Shown here in pieces: positions 1 through 5,975 of a stretch of DNA of 9,770 nucleotides. The position numbers were made by a program, and so were the translations under genes. Position 1 is the first letter of the stretch; the number at the start of each line of letters is the position of its first letter. The DNA comes from Acidobacteriota bacterium (GTDB lineage Bacteria; Acidobacteriota; Terriglobia; Terriglobales; Acidobacteriaceae). Below the pieces are notes generated by a model. The model did no database searches and had not been told where the DNA came from. It worked only from the letters and a program-made list of their open reading frames with translations. The stretch is from NCBI GenBank assembly GCA_023441255.1, contig JAEZPW010000374.1, positions 1-9,770 on the forward strand. Reading direction: 5' to 3'.

Positions 1-31
1 GTAGGGGTTCCTCGCTTCGCTCGGAATGACA
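1..31. repeat. Repeat-like intergenic segment (cut by window edge)
   Basis: The phrase CCTCGCTTCGCTCGGAATGAC is an imperfect hairpin (TTCC/GGAA outer stem around a TTCG-like loop). It resembles the short degenerate '...CTTCGCTC(A/G)GAATGAC' segments that recur between genes in many acidobacterial and other soil-bacterial genomes. Only one copy is visible here, so its repeat status rests on family memory and not on the window. Confidence 0.3.
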
Positions 32-152
32 ACAGCTCTGAGTGAGAAATTCGGGCGAGTTTGCGTTCCGGCCTGTCTGAACCGAGTATTGGTGAGCGGC
101 GCGGGGTTGGACTATTTGCCGGATGAAATTTGCGGGATGAAATGCAAAGGGA

Positions 153-202
153 CGCTCAAGAAATCCTTCGCTCTGGCCGACCGAAGTTTCTCTTTTTGAG
201 CG
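153..202 (+). other. Three-tier inverted repeat, possible terminator or structured RNA
   Basis: Three nested stems are visible: CGCTCAA (153-159) with TTGAGCG (196-202), GAAA (160-163) with TTTC (187-190), and CTTCG (166-170) with CGAAG (182-186). They make 16 base pairs with small bulges (TC on the left, TCTTT on the right) and an 11-nt loop. The T-rich arm at 191-197 would also allow the inner two stems to act as an intrinsic terminator for a plus-strand gene lying left of the window. Confidence 0.45.
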
Positions 203-405
203 CCCCTGTTGCGCGCCACTTCGTCTGCCCTACTCAATAGCACCCGTTGTGCCAAGTCGTCGGCCCCATAGAATCAATGGGTTACAACGTAAGCTGCCGT
301 TTGGGAAAGTAGGTTTTTCCGGGTCTGTGCAAGTTTTACCGGAGAGCTTTTACATGTTGCCCCATCCGGGAGTACTACCGCATCTCTGGCCCGCAGGAGC
401 ACCCA

Positions 406-1209
406 ATGACGGTTGCTATAACTCGTAAAGTCAGCCCGGCGATCACGCGCTGCGAACTCACGCATTTGGCGCGCACTTCGATCGATTACGACAAGGCCGT
501 CCGACAGCACGAATGCTACGAACGTGCGCTTAGGGACCTCGGCTGTGAGGTCGTTGCGCTTCCGACCGAACCCGAGCTTCCGGATTCCGTATTCGTGGAG
601 GATCCCGCTATCGTTCTGGAGGAGGTGGCGGTGATCACCAGACCGGGGGCTGAGTCGCGCAGGCCTGAGACTCCTTCTATTGCTGCCGCGTTGAGAAACT
701 ATCGTGTGCTGCTGGAGATGACGCCGCCCGCAACTCTCGACGGCGGCGACGTGCTGCGGATCGGGCGGGACGTCTACGTAGGCATAAGCGGACGGACCAA
801 TGCCGCCGCCGTGCAGCAACTCCAGTCCTTGCTTGCTCCTTTCGGGTACTCGGTTTCTGGAGTAACGGTGGAGGGCTGCCTCCACCTGAAGTCGGCGATC
901 ACCCAGGTTGCGCCGGATACCGTGCTTTTCAACCCCGCATGGGTTTCATTGGAAAGCTTCGGCGATAGCTTGCCTGGAATGCGACACCTTTCATGTGCAG
1001 CGGGTGAAGACTACGCGGCGAATGCGTTGATGGTTGAACAGAGCGTCATCTACCCCACTTCTTTTCCGAGAACAGCGGCGATACTGGAACGCGAGGGCGT
1101 TCGGGTCGTGCAAGTGGATGTGTCGGAATTGCAGAAGGCAGAAGGGGCAGTCACTTGCTGCAGCCTCGTGTTCAGCGGGTCTACGGAGCGGAGGCAGCGC
1201 GATCAATAG
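406..1209 (+). CDS. ddaH: N(G),N(G)-dimethylarginine dimethylaminohydrolase (DDAH)
   Basis: This 267-aa protein belongs to the guanidine-modifying amidinotransferase superfamily. The family hydrolyses asymmetric dimethylarginine or monomethylarginine to citrulline plus dimethylamine or methylamine in the cytosol. Family blocks appear in order: FVEDPAIV (63-70), LDGGDVL (111-117), GISGRTN (126-132), GCLHLKSAIT (157-166), the YPTSFPRTA block (216-224) and KAEGAVTCCSL (244-254). By comparison with human DDAH1, Cys251 (first of the CC pair) is the nucleophile, His160 the general acid/base and Asp112 the third triad member; Arg130 sits where the substrate-binding Arg lies. Length is normal for the family. 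The ATG has AGGAG at 395-399 with a 6-nt spacer. It stands alone, and its 3' end overlaps a convergent small gene by 29 nt. Arginine deiminase or amidinotransferase is less likely given the block pattern. Confidence 0.93.
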   Translation: MTVAITRKVSPAITRCELTHLARTSIDYDKAVRQHECYERALRDLGCEVVALPTEPELPDSVFVEDPAIVLEEVAVITRPGAESRRPETPSIAAALRNYRVLLEMTPPATLDGGDVLRIGRDVYVGISGRTNAAAVQQLQSLLAPFGYSVSGVTVEGCLHLKSAITQVAPDTVLFNPAWVSLESFGDSLPGMRHLSCAAGEDYAANALMVEQSVIYPTSFPRTAAILEREGVRVVQVDVSELQKAEGAVTCCSLVFSGSTERRQRDQ

Positions 1210-1639
1210 CAGGTTTGCGGACGCAGGGGTTAACGCGGCTGCTTTTGAGCGAATCAACAAGGCTCGTGTGGCGTGTCAGCCTGCGAACCTGGTCCATCAT
1301 GCATTGATTTAAGGTACGTTCTGTCAGTTCTTGAAGGCGTCGACAGTTAGCAGATAACTCGGCGAATCGGGAGCGCAGTTCTCGAACCGACGGCTGCGGC
1401 GAAGTCGCATGGAGTCGGACCTCCAGCCTGAGTGAGCGCGCGTTGCGAGGCACGCAGACGAGTTCACGGTCTCTCCAGCGTATTGTCCAGTCACGCGCAC
1501 ACTGGCTGCACAGCAAGGCGCCGCAATAATGCAGATCATTGTTAAGCGCTGCGAAACAGGCGAATGCCGTCAGGAACTCGGGATCGTCCCGCGATTTGCA
1601 GGAGGGGTTGGCGCATAGTCGGCGGTCAGCTATCGGCAT
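1181..1639 (-). CDS. Small four-cysteine (CANPSC...CxxC) protein, function unknown
   Basis: The frame encodes 152 aa. Its N-terminal third has CANPSC (Cys9, Cys14) followed by CSQC (Cys44, Cys47), a C-x4-C...C-x2-C layout like a small zinc ribbon. The same layout occurs in the protein at 6533-6787, and CANPSC plus a Cys-x-x-Cys is typical of a small acidobacterial protein family with no assigned role. Residues 84-118 are rich in charged residues and Leu and are probably helical. Codon third positions are GC-rich over the first two thirds. The ATG lacks a clear Shine-Dalgarno sequence. The gene starts 77 nt after the CheR-PAS stop on the same strand, so it may be the last gene of that operon. 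Its end overlaps the convergent dimethylargininase gene by 29 nt. The alternative is a chance frame, but the cysteine pattern argues against that. Confidence 0.55.
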   Translation of the reverse strand: MPIADRRLCANPSCKSRDDPEFLTAFACFAALNNDLHYCGALLCSQCARDWTIRWRDRELVCVPRNARSLRLEVRLHATSPQPSVRELRSRFAELSANCRRLQELTERTLNQCMMDQVRRLTRHTSLVDSLKSSRVNPCVRKPAIDRAASAP

Positions 1640-1716
1640 GAACGCTAGCGTACCGGACTAGCAACTCGGGTTGGGGCGTCAATGAACGCCAACGTTGCGG
1701 TCGCCAAGCGCCCCCA

Positions 1717-3663
1717 TCAACGCCGGGAACGCGTCGCGCGCTTTGACTTGGCTGCCTTGCCGGGGTTCGAGCCTTTCTTGTCGTTCGGCTTGGCGGGCGC
1801 CGGTCCGTTCACCCCCGCGGCCTGCGTCGGTCCGAACATGATCATGACGCCGTCGATCTCGTTCTCTTCGCGCGAAATCGGCGTGAAACGCACATCGAAG
1901 CTTCCGGCGGTTTCACTGGATTCATAGCTCTGGTTGCGAATGGTGGAGGGTTTCTTCTGCTGCATCACAGCGCGGCAGCGGCGCACAAGCGTCTTGCGAA
2001 GAGTCTGCTCCAGCGGCATGCGGTCGAGGTCGATTCCAACTACCGACGTAGCACCGATACCGAATATCTTCTGGGCAGCGCCGTTCCACAGCTGGATCTT
2101 TTCGTCCTTATCGACGAGCATCACCGGCCACGGCATCCGTTTGAGTGTTTCGGCGTAACGGTTCGTGAGCGTGTGCAGCTCCCGCGTGCGGGATTCGAGT
2201 TCCTCGTTAAGATTCTCAAGTTCTTCGTTCAGGGACTGCAGTTCTTCGTTCGTTGTCTCCAGCTCTTCGTTGGTGGACTGCAGTTCTTCATTCGTGGTCT
2301 CCAGTTCCTCGTTGGTGGACTGGAGTTCTTCATTCGTTGTTTCCAGCTCTTCGTTGGCGGACTGAAGTTCTTCGCTCGTAGCTTCCAGTTGCTCGACGGT
2401 GCTCTGAAGGCGCTCGTGCGTGGTGGTGTCTTCGGCATTGATGATGGTGCCGGTACGGTTGCCACTTCTCTCCGCGATCACAGGACGAAGGGTCACCGCC
2501 AACGTGCGCTCGTCTTCGTTGTTGCGGATACGGCACTGAAATGTGATGGGCTGCTCTCCGGCCGCCTTGCTTGCTTCAAGCCGACCTGCAAGTTCAGGGC
2601 ACCGGTACACGAGGTCGGTGTTTTGCAGTCTCTTTCCGACCAGCGGCACACCGGGCAAGCCCCAAACGGCCTGTGCCGATTCGTTACACGCCGTGATGAT
2701 GTCGTGACTGTCAAGCGTGAGTACACCCGACTTGATAGTCTGCAGCAGACTTCTGTATTGCTGCTGCATAGCTTGCAATTGTTGCTGAAGGGCGTTGTCC
2801 TGGTCGTTGTTTGACACTGTCTCCAGTCCTTCATCCGGAATGCGGCGCGGCGGATTCTTGTCGATCTTCTGAAAGATGCGCCAGCGCGAAGTGATCGGCT
2901 TGAACAGGCTCGATTCACTCAGTTTAGATTCGGCCTTGCCCAGAAAGAGCACTCCGTGTGGGTTCAGGGCGTAATGCAAACGAGAGAATATCTGCTTTTG
3001 GGCGTCGAGGTCGAAATAAATGAGAACGTTGCGGCACGAGACCAAGTTGCAATGGGAAATGGGCGCGTCCGAGACCAGATTGCTGCGGCCGAAAATCACA
3101 AGCCGGCGTACCTCAGGGTTGATGCGCATGGTGCTGGTGCCCGTGAAAAATTTTTCCCGCCAGTCGGGCCGTACCCGACGAAGGGCTGTTGCCGGATAGA
3201 GGCCCCGACGGGCGGTCGTGAGGGCGTCTTCGTCTATATCCGTACCGTAAACCTTGACGTCATACTCGGGCAGGCGGTCGCCGAGCAAATCGGTCAGAAG
3301 GATGGCAATGGAATAAGCTTCTTCCCCGGAAGCACATCCGGCGCTCCAGGCGCGAAAGCTGTCGCCGGGCTTTAGTTGTGCCAGCAGCTGCGGCAATACA
3401 TCGTTCCGCAGAGCGTCCCACGCCTGCGGGTCCCGGAAGAACTCGGTCACGTTGATCAGGACGGTGTTGAGCAGCTCGGTAATTTCGCGCGCCGGATTTT
3501 CCCGGATCTTGTTCAGGTAATCGGCGTAGGACGGCGCGCCGGTCTGGAACATACGCTTGCGGACACGCCTTTCAAGCGTGGAGTGCTTATACCCTCTCAG
3601 ATCCAATCCGCGCTCTTCCGCCAGAGTATTGATGAGCGCTTGCAACGACATCTCTTCATTCAT
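1717..3663 (-). CDS. CheR-type protein-glutamate methyltransferase fused to two PAS domains and a heptad coiled coil
   Basis: This 648-aa protein begins with the CheR N-terminal helical domain (about 1-55), followed by the SAM-dependent methyltransferase domain (about 60-250). That domain carries VTEFFRD (72-78), the SAM-binding AGCASGEEAYS (108-118), GTDID (140-144) and SCRNVLIYFD (209-218). Next come a PAS domain (about 304-414), a coiled coil of nine perfect heptads (about 431-492), a second PAS domain (about 502-612) and a Lys/Arg-rich tail. CheR transfers methyl groups from S-adenosylmethionine to glutamates of signalling proteins. This is the right-hand part of the known CheB-CheR-PAS fusion family, but here CheB is encoded separately and no histidine kinase domain follows. 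The start is uncertain: ATG at 3663 lacks a clear ribosome site; TTG at 3675 (four residues longer) has an A/G-rich stretch before it; ATG at 3651 is also possible. It lies 27 nt after the short CheB. Confidence 0.93.
   Translation of the reverse strand: MNEEMSLQALINTLAEERGLDLRGYKHSTLERRVRKRMFQTGAPSYADYLNKIRENPAREITELLNTVLINVTEFFRDPQAWDALRNDVLPQLLAQLKPGDSFRAWSAGCASGEEAYSIAILLTDLLGDRLPEYDVKVYGTDIDEDALTTARRGLYPATALRRVRPDWREKFFTGTSTMRINPEVRRLVIFGRSNLVSDAPISHCNLVSCRNVLIYFDLDAQKQIFSRLHYALNPHGVLFLGKAESKLSESSLFKPITSRWRIFQKIDKNPPRRIPDEGLETVSNNDQDNALQQQLQAMQQQYRSLLQTIKSGVLTLDSHDIITACNESAQAVWGLPGVPLVGKRLQNTDLVYRCPELAGRLEASKAAGEQPITFQCRIRNNEDERTLAVTLRPVIAERSGNRTGTIINAEDTTTHERLQSTVEQLEATSEELQSANEELETTNEELQSTNEELETTNEELQSTNEELETTNEELQSLNEELENLNEELESRTRELHTLTNRYAETLKRMPWPVMLVDKDEKIQLWNGAAQKIFGIGATSVVGIDLDRMPLEQTLRKTLVRRCRAVMQQKKPSTIRNQSYESSETAGSFDVRFTPISREENEIDGVMIMFGPTQAAGVNGPAPAKPNDKKGSNPGKAAKSKRATRSRR
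2239..2364 (-). repeat. Three tandem 42-bp units inside the CheR-PAS coiled coil
   Basis: Copies lie at 2239-2280, 2281-2322 and 2323-2364. Each encodes 14 residues, i.e. two heptads of the type NEELETT NEELQST. Copies 1 and 2 differ at four bases, all synonymous; the third carries one Thr-to-Ala change. The heptad pattern extends more loosely on both sides, from about 2194 to 2373. It is a coding repeat, not an intergenic one. Confidence 0.9.
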
Positions 3664-3690
3664 GTGTAAGTGCAATATTTTTCTTGCTCA

Positions 3691-4311
3691 TCACTCAGAG
3701 CAGAGTTCCGCGATCACACCGGCGATTTTACCCAATCCTGCAATGATGTCCACACATCCCGTGGAAACGGCGGAATGCGGCATGGACTTGAACTCGGCTT
3801 CGGTCGGATCTTCGCACAAGACGAGGCCTCCCGCTTCATGGACGGCGATGATGCCCCGCGAACCGTCGTTGCCAGACCCGCTAAGAATCACGGCCAGCGC
3901 CTGTGAGCCGTAGGCGGCAGCTATGGATTCGAACAGCAGGTCGATGGAAGGACGGTGATGGTGCAACTCGGGAGTCCGAAGAAGGCGAATGCGCTCCGGT
4001 TCCATGACCAGGTGCATGTCTGGTGGACCTACGTAAACGCAACCCGCTTTAGCAAATTCCGAATCCCTTGCTTTCGAGACCTTCAACTCAGTTTGCCGAG
4101 CAAGCAGATCAGCCAGAACGCTCTTGTGCAAGGGACTCAGGTGCTGCACAACCAGGATCGGACAGGGAAAACTCAGCGGCAACGGCCTGAGGATGGCGCA
4201 GAGCGAACGAAAACCGCCTGCCGAAGCTCCCATGGCGACGACGCGAAAAGGTCCCTCCGCACGTGCCTCTCTGGCCCTCTGCACCTCGGGACTACAGCAA
4301 GGTTGCGGCAC
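3691..4311 (-). CDS. CheB-type protein-glutamate methylesterase, catalytic domain only
   Basis: This 206-aa protein is a lone CheB catalytic domain. CheB hydrolyses glutamyl methyl esters (and deamidates glutamines) on receptors. The triad is intact: Ser30 in MGASAGG, His57 in VVQHLSP and Asp149 in GSGNDG. The VYVGPPDMHL (92-101) and late GGLVLCEDPTEAEF (161-174) blocks also fit the family. There is no N-terminal receiver domain, so control by CheA phosphorylation is not expected. The GTG start is supported by GGGAG (4321-4325) nine nt upstream; an internal ATG at codon 27 would cut into the fold. A His run (HHH, 117-119) precedes the RPSIDLLFES block. It lies 42 nt after the longer CheB and 27 nt before the CheR-PAS gene, so the pair probably acts with that methyltransferase. 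Confidence 0.92.
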   Translation of the reverse strand: MPQPCCSPEVQRAREARAEGPFRVVAMGASAGGFRSLCAILRPLPLSFPCPILVVQHLSPLHKSVLADLLARQTELKVSKARDSEFAKAGCVYVGPPDMHLVMEPERIRLLRTPELHHHRPSIDLLFESIAAAYGSQALAVILSGSGNDGSRGIIAVHEAGGLVLCEDPTEAEFKSMPHSAVSTGCVDIIAGLGKIAGVIAELCSE

Positions 4312-4320
4312 GGGACACTT

Positions 4321-4325
4321 CTCCC
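4321..4325 (-). promoter_or_regulatory. Ribosome binding site deciding the GTG start of the short CheB
   Basis: On the minus strand this reads GGGAG, continuing into AA, with nine nt before the GTG at 4311. It favours the GTG over the ATG at codon 27. Confidence 0.6.
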
Positions 4326-4353
4326 GCCGTATACATTACTCCAATCCGGGTGG

Positions 4354-5427
4354 TTACGCTGCCTCTCCATTGGTATGGCCAGGTTGGGTCTGTTCGGTCT
4401 GACCCTCTTCCGGGTGCGCTCGCCGCCCAGACAGCATCTGGCGCAAGACATCCGCGTTTTGTTTGGCCACCTCGGCACGCTCGAGGTATGACTTGGCCGA
4501 AATCGGCAGGTTGGACTGTTTGGCCTTCCTCGCCAACCGGGTCGACAAGTCGGCGTTTTCTTCGAGCGACCGCAGGGACGCCCAAAGCGCTCGCTCGACC
4601 TCATCCGTCTGATCTTCGAGCATGCTCTCGGCCGAATAAGCGTGCCCTACGCGGCAGCGGAACGTCAGCAGCCCTTCCTGATCCACCTCCCAGAGCGTCC
4701 CCTGGCATGCAGGGCAGACGTACGCGCTAGGCTCTCCATTTAGTCGTTCATCCACTTCCCCGTTGTTGCGCTGGCGTTTGCGTTCCATATCACTGTTCCC
4801 TTTGTTTCCCTTGTCGGCAACCACCTCGTTTCCTGCCCACGCGCCCTGTCGCGCGAGCGAGTCAATAAGCGCGGGAAGTTCTGCCAGAGTTGTCTTGCGA
4901 TCAACGTCAACATGGGCAAGCGCACTCAATGGCATGCTTGGGGCCTCGGCCTCTTCAGGGTCTTGTACGATGGCGAGACCACCTGCTTTCTTCACCGAGA
5001 TCAGGCCGGCAGTTCCGTCATCGAGATAGCCAGTCAACACCACCCCCACGACGCGTGAGTCATAAAAGCGCGCGGCGGAACGGAACAGCGGGTCAATTGC
5101 CGGACGGTAGCGGTTCTCCGTGGGGCCGAGCGTCAGCCTTATCCTGCTGTCGTTGAGCACCATGTGCCGGCCCGGTGGGGCGACGTAGACATGGCCACGA
5201 ATGATCTTGTCGCCATCAGCGGGCACCTCCACGGGCACTTTTGCCTTGCGTGACAAAATGCTGGCCAGCATGCCGGGACTTCCTGCGGCCGTATGGACCA
5301 CGATGAAGACAGCGCCGGGGAAATCTTGAGGCAGACCCGATACCAGAGTTGAAACAGCCTGAATGCCGCCGACGGATGCACCCACGACGAAAATGTCATG
5401 GCGGTGCGAGTTCTTACCTGGAGACAT
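4354..5427 (-). CDS. CheB-type protein-glutamate methylesterase with C-terminal Cys/His domain
   Basis: This 357-aa protein has a CheB catalytic domain (about 10-195) with triad Ser18 (GASVGG), His45 (VVHTA) and Asp137 (GYLDDGT), plus HVYVAPPGRHMVL (79-91). A hydrophilic linker (about 200-234, rich in Lys, Asn and Arg) leads to a C-terminal module with CPAC (Cys238, Cys241) and CRVGH (Cys258, His262), then a helical segment (about 270-335). The CxxC...CRxGH arrangement looks like a zinc-binding knuckle and is known from stand-alone CheB proteins of soil bacteria; metal binding here is inferred. There is no receiver domain. The ATG has GAGG seven nt upstream. It lies 36 nt after the 78-aa coiled-coil gene and 42 nt before the second CheB. 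The low similarity between the two CheB copies points to an old duplication or separate recruitment. Confidence 0.93.
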   Translation of the reverse strand: MSPGKNSHRHDIFVVGASVGGIQAVSTLVSGLPQDFPGAVFIVVHTAAGSPGMLASILSRKAKVPVEVPADGDKIIRGHVYVAPPGRHMVLNDSRIRLTLGPTENRYRPAIDPLFRSAARFYDSRVVGVVLTGYLDDGTAGLISVKKAGGLAIVQDPEEAEAPSMPLSALAHVDVDRKTTLAELPALIDSLARQGAWAGNEVVADKGNKGNSDMERKRQRNNGEVDERLNGEPSAYVCPACQGTLWEVDQEGLLTFRCRVGHAYSAESMLEDQTDEVERALWASLRSLEENADLSTRLARKAKQSNLPISAKSYLERAEVAKQNADVLRQMLSGRRAHPEEGQTEQTQPGHTNGEAA

Positions 5428-5463
5428 GGAATATCCTCGCTTTCACAGGGCTCGGATTCGATT

Positions 5464-5700
5464 TCAGGTGGCCTCAGGTCGAACTTTCCTGGCGCTCTCC
5501 ATCGCCTGCTTAGCCCTCTTTCTGGCGGCGGATGCACGCCGACGGGCATTCTCTGCGGCTTGCTGAGAATTTTGCACGTCGACCCGAGCGATTTCCATGT
5601 CACGCCTTAGACGTTCTGTTCGATCCCTCAATTTTTCCAGCTTCTCTGTCAGAGGCGAGCGGGGAGGAATAGACCGGCTCTCTCCGTCGTTGGTAGCCAT
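5464..5700 (-). CDS. 78-aa charged helical (coiled-coil) protein, function unknown
   Basis: I do not recognise this protein. After a short Ser/Pro-rich start (about 1-16), residues 17-72 form one unbroken helix by composition, packed with Lys, Arg, Glu, Gln and Ala and with no Pro or Gly; it is very basic (e.g. RRRASAARKRAKQ, 53-65). It has no signal peptide or membrane segment. ATG is preceded by GAGG with a 5-nt spacer, a convincing start. As the first gene of the CheB-CheB-CheR block, with a 36-nt gap to the next gene, it may be a scaffold or adaptor, or even a methylation substrate (QQAAENA at 46-52 has a suitable small-residue setting). That role is pure inference. Confidence 0.72.
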   Translation of the reverse strand: MATNDGESRSIPPRSPLTEKLEKLRDRTERLRRDMEIARVDVQNSQQAAENARRRASAARKRAKQAMESARKVRPEAT

Positions 5701-5975
5701 ATAGCCCTCGATGTTTTAGATGCGCCGACCCGAAGCTCCCGAAAGTGAGGTGATGGGGTTTACCGAAGTAAACCGTGAGTTTCTGGCCTTCTTAATTCCT
5801 GGTTTTTTGTGAACCGAAATGGGAATCTGACGTGCAATGCGCCATCTTCGGCCATCGTCGTGCAGCCGCGATGGCATCTGAGCAATTGGGGGAGTGCCGT
5901 CCAACAGTTATCACTCAGGGTCTCGTGGATCAGACGGTAGGCTGGGAGTGCACATTCGGACGTTGGGGTATGCCC
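5701..5975. promoter_or_regulatory. Divergent regulatory region between the CheB operon and the HTH gene
   Basis: These 275 bases separate two divergent transcription units and must carry both promoters. A perfect 7-bp inverted repeat lies at 5757-5774. A looser one has ATTCC (5795-5799) and GGAAT (5822-5826) enclosing GGTT/AACC. No -35/-10 pair close to consensus could be seen for either direction. An open frame runs upstream from 5832 into the HTH gene, but has no initiation signal. Confidence 0.5.
5757..5774. promoter_or_regulatory. Perfect inverted repeat GGTTTAC-N4-GTAAACC, operator candidate
   Basis: Both arms are exact 7-mers around CGAA, flanked by direct GTGAG copies at 5745-5749 and 5775-5779. 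It lies 57 bp upstream of the first gene of the CheB operon and about 200 bp from the HTH gene. It is not followed by a T-run in either direction, so a terminator is unlikely; a dimeric regulator site, or an RNA hairpin in a 5' leader, is possible. Confidence 0.45.

Larger units (their letters stand above)
1..405. other. Intergenic region with no supported gene
   Basis: No reading frame here has a ribosome site or a recognisable product; the long minus-strand frame that enters it is antisense to the dimethylargininase gene. The stretch holds a repeat-like segment at 1-31, a 14-bp-offset direct repeat of GGATGAAAT at 121-129 and 135-143, and a three-tier inverted repeat at 153-202. A short hairpin, CCCAT/ATGGG, lies at 265-281. 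No convincing promoter for the downstream gene could be picked out by eye. Confidence 0.7.

Noticed and set aside
274..885. Minus-strand open frame over the start of the dimethylargininase gene
   Set aside because: Antisense to a gene with clear catalytic motifs; composition rich in Arg and His as expected of a shadow frame.
1034..1312. Plus-strand frame overlapping the dimethylargininase end
   Set aside because: It overlaps a certain gene in another frame, has no ribosome site and no recognisable content.
2239..2364. CRISPR-like array
   Set aside because: The 42-bp units are contiguous without spacers and encode in-frame heptads.
2165..2814. Plus-strand repetitive frames (Ser- or Phe-rich) in the CheR-PAS gene
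   Set aside because: They are reverse translations of the heptad repeat; the apparent repetition comes from the real minus-strand coiled coil.
5832..5975. N-terminal extension of the HTH protein to 205 aa
   Set aside because: No ribosome site at 5832, and the family begins just before LTSW; the ATG at 5976 has GGGG at good distance.
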